Origin: JBBRBB01 sp038206235
GTDB lineage: Bacteria; Bacteroidota; Bacteroidia; Chitinophagales; Chitinophagaceae
NCBI GenBank assembly: GCA_038206235.1
Contig: JBBRBB010000008.1
Coordinates: 1-64,000, forward strand
Direction: 5' to 3'
Length of the DNA: 64,000 nucleotides
In this document: positions 53,359-61,330 of the stretch, piece by piece
Numbering within the stretch: the first letter of the stretch is position 1
Layout: the number at the start of each line of letters is the position of its first letter
Made by a program: the position numbers and the translations under genes
The notes under the pieces: generated by a model
The model's database searches: none
Seen by the model: the letters and a program-made list of their open reading frames with translations, nothing else
What the model was told of the DNA's origin: nothing

Positions 53359-54786
53359 ATGGATAATACCTACACCGCCCTGGTGAAACAAACCTTCCAC
53401 TTTCCGCAGGAAGGTTTTGATGTGAATGAAGATGGTTACCTGGAATACAACAATGTTGATTTGAAAGCGCTGATTGAAAAGTATGGCACACCGCTTAAGC
53501 TTTCTTATCTTCCTAAAATTGGTATGCAGATAAATAAAGCAAAGAAGATGTTTGCTGCAGCCATAAAAAAATATAAATATGAGGGCAAATATTTTTATTG
53601 CTACTGCACCAAAAGCTCTCATTTTTCTTTTATAATAGAAGAAGCGCTGAAACATGATATTCATATTGAAACTTCGTACGCTTATGATATTGAAATAATC
53701 AATAAGCTGTATCAGCGAAAGAAAATTTCGAAAGACACTTTTATTATCTGCAACGGCTTTAAGCAAAAAGGCTACACGCAGCGTATTGCAAGGCTTTTAA
53801 ACACCGGCTTTAAAAATGTAATACCGGTTCTTGATAATAAAGAAGAATTGAATGCATACCGGCGCAGTGTACGCGTTCCTTTTAGATTGGGCATTCGTGT
53901 TGCGGCAGAAGAAGAACCAAATTTTCCTTTTTATACCTCAAGGCTAGGAATGCGTGCAAGAGATATACTTGAATTTTATGTAGATGATATTGAAGGGTAT
54001 GAAGAAAAATTTCAGTTGAAGATGCTGCACATATTTTTAAACAAAGGAATAAAAGATGATATTTATTACTGGAGCGAGCTTAACAAAATCATCAACCTGT
54101 ATTGCCAGTTGAAAAAGATTTGTCCAGAGCTGGATAGTATAAATATTGGCGGCGGGTTTCCCATTAAACATTCTCTTGGCTTTGAGTACGATTACCAGTT
54201 CATGATAAATGAAATTGTAAGCAACATTAAAAAAGCATGTAAAAAAGCCCGTGTGCCCATGCCGCATATTTATTCTGAGTTCGGCAGCTATACTGTGGGT
54301 GAAAGCATGGCACATATTTACAGCGTAGTAGCGCAAAAAATTCAGAACGACCGTGAGATTTGGTACATGATTGATTCATCCTTCATCACTACACTGCCCG
54401 ATACATGGGGCATTGGAGAACGTTTTTTGTTGCTGCCAGTAAACAAATGGGATAATGAATACCAGCGTGTGGTGCTCGGCGGCATGACTTGTGATAGTCA
54501 TGATTACTACGACAGCGAGGAGCACATTAATGAAGTGTTTCTTCCCAAACTTGCAAACAATACGAATGGTGAAGACCTTACCAATAAAGAACCTCTTTAT
54601 CTTGGCTTCTTTCATACCGGCGCTTACCAGGACCAGATAAGCGGCTACGGCGGTATTAAGCATTGCCTTATTCCCTCACCTAAACACATTATTGTGGGTC
54701 ATGATAAAAACGGAAAGCTTACAGACTGGGTTAATGCAAAAGAGCAAACAGCACAAAGCATGCTGAAGATATTGGGATATATGTAG
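53359..54786 (+). CDS. speA: Arginine decarboxylase, group IV (PLP-dependent)
   Basis: The 475-aa enzyme matches the Bacteroidota biosynthetic arginine decarboxylase of the alanine-racemase fold. YCYCTKSSHF holds the PLP lysine and HIETSYAYDIEII follows. SINIGGGFP is the PLP phosphate site, EFGSYTVGESM corresponds to the EPGR region, VLGGMTCDSHDYY holds the active-site Cys-Asp, and GFFHTGAYQ follows. It converts arginine to agmatine for polyamine synthesis. No agmatine-using genes are adjacent. The substrate assignment rests on overall likeness; diaminopimelate or ornithine activity is less likely. Confidence 0.85.
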   Translation: MDNTYTALVKQTFHFPQEGFDVNEDGYLEYNNVDLKALIEKYGTPLKLSYLPKIGMQINKAKKMFAAAIKKYKYEGKYFYCYCTKSSHFSFIIEEALKHDIHIETSYAYDIEIINKLYQRKKISKDTFIICNGFKQKGYTQRIARLLNTGFKNVIPVLDNKEELNAYRRSVRVPFRLGIRVAAEEEPNFPFYTSRLGMRARDILEFYVDDIEGYEEKFQLKMLHIFLNKGIKDDIYYWSELNKIINLYCQLKKICPELDSINIGGGFPIKHSLGFEYDYQFMINEIVSNIKKACKKARVPMPHIYSEFGSYTVGESMAHIYSVVAQKIQNDREIWYMIDSSFITTLPDTWGIGERFLLLPVNKWDNEYQRVVLGGMTCDSHDYYDSEEHINEVFLPKLANNTNGEDLTNKEPLYLGFFHTGAYQDQISGYGGIKHCLIPSPKHIIVGHDKNGKLTDWVNAKEQTAQSMLKILGYM

Positions 54787-55021
54787 ATGACTTTTTTTAC
54801 AAATATTTTTATGGTACGAGCTTCGGTTTTTTATGCCTGCCCGTCCTGTTTTCATTGCATCTTCAGTTCGCAGTTTTTGTCTTATTTTTTTCCTTGTTTC
54901 AGAAATAATCACTATATCTTTGGGATGAATTAATCATACTCTATAAGCAAGATTTTATTAAAGAAGATTGGAGCTAACTCAACGACCGCCTAAATATTTC
55001 CTCACCATAAAAACAATTTGT

Positions 55022-55123
55022 ATGAAAAAAAAATCAACCTATTATTCCTTGTCCTTGCACTTGCTTTTTGTTGGATCTCAACGATAATTGCGCAACCAAA
55101 TTATTTTGTCAATAATCAATAAA
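55022..55123 (+). pseudogene. Stranded signal-peptide remnant
   Basis: After an ATG and nine A's, the frame shifted by one reads a good signal peptide (INLLFLVLALAFCWISTIIA, then QPNYFVNNQ) ending in a stop. The ATG frame itself ends after about 20 codons. It looks like the head of a lost secreted-protein gene, broken in the poly-A run. The gap 54787-55132 also has a TATCTTTG box (about 54912). Confidence 0.4.
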
Positions 55124-55132
55124 ATTTATTTT

Positions 55133-57013
55133 ATGAAAAAGATATTTATTAAATCATTTATTTTTCTTTATCTGCAGGTATGTTTTATTTACAACACTTC
55201 TGCCCAGCCGGGTAACTTAGATAAATCTTTTGGTACAGATGGAAAAACAGTTACAGAGAATACTTTTAAACTTTTCTCACTCGCTATACAAAGAAATGGT
55301 AACATTATCGCCGGTGGGCAAGGTACTTCTATAATTGGAACACCAAATACAAGTTTATTTGCTGTGCGTTATACGCCAGATGGTATCCTTGATAATTCGT
55401 TTGGGGAGAATGGAATATTAAAATATGCCCCGGAAGATTATATTCTTACCGAAGGGCAGTATGCAATTGTTCAGCCTGATGATAAAATAATAGTAGCCGG
55501 AAATGGCTATAAAGATTATTATTATTCGAATGCTGTTTTTGATTGGATTGGCAACTACAACCTTATTCTGCGCAGGTATATGCCTGATGGAACGCCTGAT
55601 TCAAGTTTTGGAGAAAATAGCGTAGTTATTACAGATTTTGGTGAAAGAGACTTTGTTAAAGAAGTGGCTTTGCAAACCGATGGTAAAATTATTGTAGCTG
55701 GCGGACGCAGCTTTGATTATGGCGGTACTGACAGCTTTCTTATATGCCGCTATTTGCCAAACGGTATGCTTGATGAAAGTTTTGGTGATAAGGGAAAAGT
55801 ATTTGATGATTTTGGAGAATGTTCTTCCTTGGTCATACAAAGAGATGGAAAAATATTAGTTGGTGGCACAACATCAGGAAGAAGTTTTATTTTTTTCAGG
55901 TATAACAGTGACGGCACAAGAGATATAACCTTTGACCATGATGGAAAATTATTTACCGATTTAACTAAATATGGAGAATATTTACGGGATATAGCTGTGC
56001 AGGACGATGGTAAAATACTGGCGGCAGGGTTAAGCAATTACAGATTTGAACCCAAGGAATATTTCGGCGATATGGTTGTGCTGAGATATAATGACGATGG
56101 AAGTTTTGACAGCACTTTTGGTATTAATGGAAGAAAAGACATAAAATTTGATACAAGTTCAGATGCACGTTCAGTATCTATACAAAAGAACGGAAAAATA
56201 GTATTGGCAGGTCTTGTAACTAATGATTATATAAGTTATTCAGATTTTGCTTTAGCAAGATTAAATACGGATGGCTCGCTTGACACCACCTTTGGAGTTG
56301 AAGGAAAACAAAAATTGGATATTGATGTAAGTGATGGATTTAATGCCTCATTAATTCTTAATGATGGAAAAATTCTTGCTGGAGGATATACTTACTCGGC
56401 CGTTCCATATCCGGGAGCCTTTGTTCTCACCCGCTACTTCGGCGACCCCATTCAACAATCCCTCATCACCAAAATCAAACGGTGGATTCGCAATCACATC
56501 CTCAACTTCCAGGATGCAAATGCAAACAACACCGCTTACTATGTAATTGAAAAAAGCAATAACAGCAGCAACGGCTTCAAAGAAGTGGCGACGATTAATC
56601 CGTCAACTGTCAACCGGCAACCAACCACCGAATACAGCTACGCTCTTCCTTCAACATCAACAGAGAGTCTTTACAGAATAAAAGCAGTTAGCAACGATGG
56701 CGGCGTTGCATATTCCGATGTTATTGCAGATGAATCAACTTTTCAACCAATCAACTCTTCAACTCTTCAACTATCCCCCAATCCCGTAAAAGATGTCTTG
56801 CATGTGCAGGGGTTAAGTGCATCTCCGCAAGGAGTCCTTTGGACAAACAAAACAACGCTCATCATTTCAAACATTCAGGGAAATGTAATTAAAAGAGTAA
56901 GCATGCAGGCAGATAGCTATGATTTTGATGTTAGCACATTAAAACCGGGAACATATTATCTCAAAGCAGACACAGACAAAACCAGCAACACTTACCGGTT
57001 CATAAAAGAATAA
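55133..57013 (+). CDS. Delta-60 repeat secreted protein with T9SS sorting domain
   Basis: The protein (626 aa from the ATG at 55133; an earlier in-frame start adds 15 residues before the signal peptide) has a signal peptide (ending NTSAQ). Seven or eight delta-60 repeats of about 55-60 residues follow (FNxDGxLDxxFGxxG with PDDKIIVAG or KIVLAG), then a linker (YVIEKSNNSSNGF) and a T9SS domain (LSPNPVKDVLHVQG). Delta-60 repeats form beta-propeller-like folds of unknown function. Confidence 0.85.
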   Translation: MKKIFIKSFIFLYLQVCFIYNTSAQPGNLDKSFGTDGKTVTENTFKLFSLAIQRNGNIIAGGQGTSIIGTPNTSLFAVRYTPDGILDNSFGENGILKYAPEDYILTEGQYAIVQPDDKIIVAGNGYKDYYYSNAVFDWIGNYNLILRRYMPDGTPDSSFGENSVVITDFGERDFVKEVALQTDGKIIVAGGRSFDYGGTDSFLICRYLPNGMLDESFGDKGKVFDDFGECSSLVIQRDGKILVGGTTSGRSFIFFRYNSDGTRDITFDHDGKLFTDLTKYGEYLRDIAVQDDGKILAAGLSNYRFEPKEYFGDMVVLRYNDDGSFDSTFGINGRKDIKFDTSSDARSVSIQKNGKIVLAGLVTNDYISYSDFALARLNTDGSLDTTFGVEGKQKLDIDVSDGFNASLILNDGKILAGGYTYSAVPYPGAFVLTRYFGDPIQQSLITKIKRWIRNHILNFQDANANNTAYYVIEKSNNSSNGFKEVATINPSTVNRQPTTEYSYALPSTSTESLYRIKAVSNDGGVAYSDVIADESTFQPINSSTLQLSPNPVKDVLHVQGLSASPQGVLWTNKTTLIISNIQGNVIKRVSMQADSYDFDVSTLKPGTYYLKADTDKTSNTYRFIKE

Positions 57014-57035
57014 CCTTCCGGTTTTTCTTGGTCAT

Positions 57036-57067
57036 AACCTGCCTGTTTAAAAAGCGGCAGGTTTTTT
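57036..57067 (+). terminator. Rho-independent terminator
   Basis: AACCTGCC pairs with GGCAGGTT around a 12-base loop followed by T's, 20 bases after the stop codon. Confidence 0.75.
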
Positions 57068-57110
57068 TAATTTTTCCCCAATCGTGCAAAGGTTAGCCTG
57101 TACACTTGTC

Positions 57111-57118
57111 TATATTTG
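57111..57118 (+). promoter_or_regulatory. -7 box (TATATTTG) abutting the dnaG start
   Basis: An exact TAnnTTTG lies five bases before the ATG at 57124. This implies a leaderless transcript and rules out the upstream TTG start at 57106. Confidence 0.55.
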
Positions 57119-57123
57119 CCCCC

Positions 57124-59061
57124 ATGATTTCTCCGCAAACCATACAACAAATTACCAGCCGTGTTGATATAATTGATGTGGTTAGTGAATTTGTAAAACT
57201 AAAAAAACGCGGGGCGAATTATCTTGGGCTTTGTCCGTTTCATAACGAGAAAACGCCTTCTTTCACTGTTTCCCCTGCAAAGGAAATTTATAAATGTTTT
57301 GGCTGCGGCAAAAGCGGTAACACCATTACTTTTTTAATGGAGCATGAGAAGTATAGCTATGCAGAAGCATTGCGCTGGCTTGCTAACCGCTACAACATAG
57401 AAATTGAAGAAACAGTTCAAACAGATGAATCACGTCACCAACAGCAAGCTGCAGAAAGTTTGTATGCAATTAATGCCTTTGCTCAAAAATATTTTACACA
57501 GCAATTATTTTTAGATGAAGAGGGCGATAGTGTAGCGTTAAGTTATCTTGAACAACGAGGCTTTAATGAAGACATCATTCGTAAATTTCAATTAGGTTAT
57601 AATCCCGCACATGCGGGAAACAGTTTCACAACTATCGCTATACAAAATCAATTTAATCCTGAGTTGCTTGTAAAATCAGGTCTTGTTGTAAAACGAAACG
57701 AAGAGCTCATAGATAATTATCGCGGCAGAATTATTTTTCCTGTTCACAATAACACCGGGAAAATTATTGGCTTTGGTGCAAGAATTATTGGCAATCCCGC
57801 ACGTGCGGGAGATAAGGCACCTAAGTACATCAACACACCAGAGAATGAAATTTATTTCAAGGGCAAAATATTATATGGAAGCTATTTTGCACGCACTGCG
57901 ATTGATAAAAACAATGAATGTTTGTTGGTTGAAGGATATACTGACGCACTCAGTCTGCACCAGTCAGGAATTGAAAATGTGGTTGCCAGCGGAGGAACCT
58001 CTTTAACAGCAGACCAGTTGCGTCTTGTAAAAAAATATACAAACAATCTCACTATTATTTATGACGGAGATGAAGCCGGAGTGAAAGCCGCTCTTCGCGG
58101 ACTTGATATGGCGCTTGAAGAAAGCCTGAATGTGAAGCTTGTTTTAATTCCTGATAATGAAGACCCGGATAGCTATGTAAATAAAATAGGAGCGAATGAA
58201 TTCAGGCAATTCATCAAAGAAAATAAAAAAGACTTTATTCTTTTTCAGTTAGAAGTAATGTTGAAAGATGCCGGCAATGATGTAAACAAAAAGAATGAGG
58301 TTGTAAATCAAATAGCAGAAACGCTTAGCAAGATTAACAAAGCAGAAGATTTTATCAAGCAGCAGGAATACACAAAACAATGCGCCTCTATATTAAAGAT
58401 TGATGAAGCAGGACTTACGAATCTTGTAAATAAATACAAAAGAGAAAAAATCTCAAAAGACGAAAAGCGGCTTCCTGCCGAACAGGAATCTCACTCGAAT
58501 CCACAAACTAAAACTAATTTAGATGATACAGACTGGTTGACACAAACAGATATTCTGCAGGAAGAAAATTTGTTGCGTGTGTTGCTTGAATATGGATTGA
58601 ATATATGGGATGATAACAGAACAGCAGCAGAATATATTTTTGAAGAGCTGGAACAATTTCGATTTGATAATACTGAAACAGAACGCTTGTTCGAAATTTA
58701 TAAACAGCAATACGAGCAAAATCTTGAGCCTTCTGCTAAAACTTTATTGTATCATGAAGATGAAAGTATAAGAAACCATGTTGTTAATATAACATTATTC
58801 CCTTTTGAATTAAGCCAGCGGTGGGATGAAGTGCTGGAAAACATGAATATTGTTAACCGCGATACCAGCCACCAGGATGTTATTATGAGCATCAATTATT
58901 TTAAGCTGCGAAAAATAAAAAAGATGTTTTTGCAAAATCAGCAGGATATGGAGCAAAGCAAAGACCTTGCTGAGCAATTACGCCTGATGGAAGTGCATAA
59001 ACATCTTAAGGCAATTGAAGTAGATATTACAAAGCAGTTGGGCACAGTGATTATAAAATAA
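57124..59061 (+). CDS. dnaG: DNA primase
   Basis: From the ATG at 57124 the 645-aa protein has a CHC2 zinc finger (LCPFHNEKTPSF, KCFGCGKSGN) and an RNA polymerase/TOPRIM core (LLVEGYTDALSL with the metal Glu, TIIYDGDEAGV with the DxD). A DnaB-binding-like C-terminal helical region follows. It makes RNA primers at the replication fork. Odd: two short segments in the core (YNPAHAGNS and IGNPARAGDK) are encoded by near-identical palindromes AATCCCGCAC(A/G)TGCGGGA at 57603-57618 and 57795-57810, in places where primases usually have other short loops. Otherwise full length. Confidence 0.96.
   Translation: MISPQTIQQITSRVDIIDVVSEFVKLKKRGANYLGLCPFHNEKTPSFTVSPAKEIYKCFGCGKSGNTITFLMEHEKYSYAEALRWLANRYNIEIEETVQTDESRHQQQAAESLYAINAFAQKYFTQQLFLDEEGDSVALSYLEQRGFNEDIIRKFQLGYNPAHAGNSFTTIAIQNQFNPELLVKSGLVVKRNEELIDNYRGRIIFPVHNNTGKIIGFGARIIGNPARAGDKAPKYINTPENEIYFKGKILYGSYFARTAIDKNNECLLVEGYTDALSLHQSGIENVVASGGTSLTADQLRLVKKYTNNLTIIYDGDEAGVKAALRGLDMALEESLNVKLVLIPDNEDPDSYVNKIGANEFRQFIKENKKDFILFQLEVMLKDAGNDVNKKNEVVNQIAETLSKINKAEDFIKQQEYTKQCASILKIDEAGLTNLVNKYKREKISKDEKRLPAEQESHSNPQTKTNLDDTDWLTQTDILQEENLLRVLLEYGLNIWDDNRTAAEYIFEELEQFRFDNTETERLFEIYKQQYEQNLEPSAKTLLYHEDESIRNHVVNITLFPFELSQRWDEVLENMNIVNRDTSHQDVIMSINYFKLRKIKKMFLQNQQDMEQSKDLAEQLRLMEVHKHLKAIEVDITKQLGTVIIK
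57601..57810 (+). repeat. Two copies of a TCCCGCA/TGCGGGA palindrome inside dnaG
   Basis: Copies at 57603-57618 and 57795-57810 differ by one central base and are read in the same frame as NPA(H/R)AG. A related intergenic copy is at 34370-34385. Confidence 0.75.
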
Positions 59062-59077
59062 GGTGAGCTTTAAATGT

Positions 59078-60073
59078 TTAATTTTTTTTATTTATCAACT
59101 GCTGCAATGCCGCCTGAATTGAAGGGTATAAAAAAGTGAAGCCCGTTTGTCTTATTTTTTCAGCACTTACCGTAGTGCTTTTTAAAACTTCTATGCTCAT
59201 TTCACCCAGCATCCATCTTAAAATAAAGGAAGGAACATGCAGTGAGATAAAATATTTTCCGCGTATAGCTTTTGCAAGTTGCAACGTGAAGTCTTTATTT
59301 TTTACAGGCATTGGCGCAACTGCATTATACACACCCTGAAGCTGATTGTTTTCCAGTGCATGGATATACATTCTGCAAATGTCATCAATATGAATCCAGC
59401 TTATCACTTGTTCGCCATTGCCTAAAATAGCAGCCATACCTTTCTTCACAGGCTTTTTAAATTCTTCATAAGCGCCGCCATCATTACTAAAAACAATCCC
59501 TGTTCTTAAAATAACCAATCGCTTTTGCAAATCTGTTACCGGCTCAATGCTTTGCTCCCATTGTTTACATGTATCTCCTAAAAAATCATCTGCAGCAAGT
59601 GCATCTTCTTTAAAGCCCTCTCCCTTGGAGTCCCGATATTTATCGGGATGGGTGAGGTTGCAACCATACCATCCAATTGCCGAAGCGCTGATTACCGCTT
59701 TTACTTTATTCGAAATTGTCTTTAAAGATGTAACAATTAAACCACTGCTTTTCGTTCTGCTCTCAACAATTTCCTGCTTTCGTTTCCTATTCCATTTTTT
59801 GTCAGCTATCCCTGCGCCTGCAAGATGAATAATGTAGTCAGCCTTTGCGAAAGAATCTTTATCAAGCCATCCTTCTTCAATATTCCATTGTGCATAAGAA
59901 ATATTTGACTGAAGACTTACAACTGATGACTGAGAACTAACGTCTGATGACTGCCGACTGCCAACTGATGACTGACGACTGACAACCACCACCTCATATC
60001 CTTTCTCCGCAAGCATTTGCGATAATCTTTTTCCTATCATTCCTGTGCCGCCTGTAATAAGTACTCTTGCCAT
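59078..60073 (-). CDS. TIGR01777-family NAD(P)-dependent epimerase
   Basis: The 331-aa protein is an SDR-type epimerase of the YfcH/TIGR01777 group. It starts VLITGGTGMIGKRL (NAD-binding GxxGxxG), followed by WNIEEGWLDKD, IIHLAGAGIADKKW, KAVISASAIGWYG, LRTGIVFSNDGGAYEEF and SWIHIDDICRMY. The family has no proven substrate. Two repeat-encoded insertions stand out. One is a Ser/Gln-rich stretch at about residues 30-58 (SRQSSVGSRQSSDVSSQSS) from a 7-bp array. The other is a HPDKYRDS loop after GWYG from a palindrome. Confidence 0.87.
   Translation of the reverse strand: MARVLITGGTGMIGKRLSQMLAEKGYEVVVVSRQSSVGSRQSSDVSSQSSVVSLQSNISYAQWNIEEGWLDKDSFAKADYIIHLAGAGIADKKWNRKRKQEIVESRTKSSGLIVTSLKTISNKVKAVISASAIGWYGCNLTHPDKYRDSKGEGFKEDALAADDFLGDTCKQWEQSIEPVTDLQKRLVILRTGIVFSNDGGAYEEFKKPVKKGMAAILGNGEQVISWIHIDDICRMYIHALENNQLQGVYNAVAPMPVKNKDFTLQLAKAIRGKYFISLHVPSFILRWMLGEMSIEVLKSTTVSAEKIRQTGFTFLYPSIQAALQQLINKKN
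59631..59648. repeat. TCCCGATA/TATCGGGA palindrome inside the epimerase gene
   Basis: The palindrome encodes HPDKYRD on the minus strand, flanked by CCCTCTCCCTTGGAG, another motif common in intergenic repeats. It lies at a loop just after the conserved SAIGWYG motif. Confidence 0.65.
59907..59990. repeat. Heptameric repeat array in the epimerase gene (H6)
   Basis: Twelve contiguous 7-bp units (GACTGAA, GACTTAC, AACTGAT, GACTGAG, AACTAAC, GTCTGAT, GACTGCC, GACTGCC, AACTGAT, GACTGAC, GACTGAC, AACCACC). On the minus strand they encode the Ser/Gln-rich insert near the N-terminus. Confidence 0.85.
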
Positions 60074-60128
60074 AAATTACAATTTACAGATTAACATCAA
60101 AATTTAAAACCGGATAAAGAAAAAAAAG

Positions 60129-60136
60129 TAAATTTG
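60129..60136 (+). promoter_or_regulatory. -7 box (TAAATTTG) abutting the Uma2 gene start
   Basis: TAAATTTG ends four bases before the ATG at 60141, again implying a leaderless transcript. Confidence 0.5.
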
Positions 60137-60140
60137 ATGT

Positions 60141-60698
60141 ATGCAATCATCAGTTAAAGATAAACATTACACGCCTGAAGAATATTTTCTTCTCGAGCAA
60201 ACCGGTGAAATACGTCATGAATTTATTAACGGAAATATTTATGAAATGAGCGGGGCATCACGAAAGCATCATCGAATATGCAAAAAACTGCTTTTTATTT
60301 TTGAAGCTTTATTGGCATCAAAAGGGTATGAAATTTTTATAGAAAATATGAAAGTAAAAATTCCAAACGAAAGCAAATATTATTATCCCGATATCATCGT
60401 TACCAAAGAACCTCAGACAAATGATAATAACTATGTTCAATTTCAGCCGGAATTGCTTGCAGAAGTTATATCAGAATTTTCCAGAAATAAAGACATGGTA
60501 GATAAGCTGATTCAATATCAAAAATTTCCATCTCTTAAATATTATCTCATTGCAGAAAGCGAGAAGCAGCAAATTATTGTGGTAAGCCGTAATGCGGAAG
60601 GAAGCTGGCAAAGTGAAACCTTCGATACACCGGATGCCTCAATAGCTTTGCCTGCACTTGAAACCGAACTGAAAATAAATGAGGTATATAACAGTTAA
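60141..60698 (+). CDS. Uma2-family endonuclease-like protein (DUF820)
   Basis: The 185-aa protein has the Uma2 pattern: YTPEEYFLLEQTGEIRHEFING, EMSGASRKHHRICKKL, YYYPDIIVTKEP (the PD of the PD-(D/E)xK core), LLAEVISEFSRNKDM (the E.VIS part) and KLIQYQKFPSLKYYLIA. The fold is a restriction-endonuclease type; biological role unknown. Single gene, no partner methylase. Confidence 0.88.
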   Translation: MQSSVKDKHYTPEEYFLLEQTGEIRHEFINGNIYEMSGASRKHHRICKKLLFIFEALLASKGYEIFIENMKVKIPNESKYYYPDIIVTKEPQTNDNNYVQFQPELLAEVISEFSRNKDMVDKLIQYQKFPSLKYYLIAESEKQQIIVVSRNAEGSWQSETFDTPDASIALPALETELKINEVYNS

Positions 60699-60823
60699 TT
60701 TAGCATCATCCCCTTATAAAAAAATAATTCTTTTGTTGAAAAGAAAATTTCCTAAATTTATCTGCATGAAATTCCTGATTCTCCGGATAAAAAATATTTC
60801 TTCACAATTAAAATTTTAATTCT

Positions 60824-61204
60824 ATGGTTCAAACAGACATCTTGCAGCTTTCAAAGGAATGCAATAACTGGAGAGAAGCATTGCATTCCTGGCGTGATGA
60901 ATTCAACCATTTTAAAACAAGCCTTCACAAAGTAAACAACAAGTCTCTCTCTAAAGAACAATGGGCGCACATTGAACATTACCAGAATCTTCTTCACATT
61001 CAGCTCATCAACATTCACGACCTTAAGCAGGCGGTAAAAGCCCACGACCGCAAAGTGAATTTTGAAGTTGACACTAACAACGGCCAAATTGCAGATGATA
61101 CACTGGCGCATCATGAACATTTATTCGATGAGTTTCAATCACTGGAAAATACACTTAATGATTTTCGAAGTGATTGCCAAAAATTTATCAGCAGCTTACA
61201 ATAA
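60824..61204 (+). CDS. Hypothetical helical protein
   Basis: The 126-aa product is almost entirely helical (NNWREALHSWRDEFNHFKTS, LLHIQLINIHDLKQAVKAHD, EHLFDEFQSLENTLNDF), rich in His and Gln, with no signal peptide. No family is recognised; it looks like a four-helix bundle or coiled coil. It precedes the EF-G paralog by 126 bases on the same strand. Confidence 0.65.
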   Translation: MVQTDILQLSKECNNWREALHSWRDEFNHFKTSLHKVNNKSLSKEQWAHIEHYQNLLHIQLINIHDLKQAVKAHDRKVNFEVDTNNGQIADDTLAHHEHLFDEFQSLENTLNDFRSDCQKFISSLQ

Positions 61205-61330
61205 AACAACAATCGTAAAGCATCATCATTGAAATATTTGTGTTGATGTTTTTTGATTTTAACGATGATTGCTTATTTTTTAAATCATTTTATTTTTAAA
61301 TCCCTGTGTTTTTAAAACCAATTGTTTGTC

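Noticed and set aside
53195..53386. Arg/Pro-rich small ORF before the arginine decarboxylase
   Set aside because: It consists of the repeat and palindrome at 53256-53302 and overlaps the decarboxylase start.
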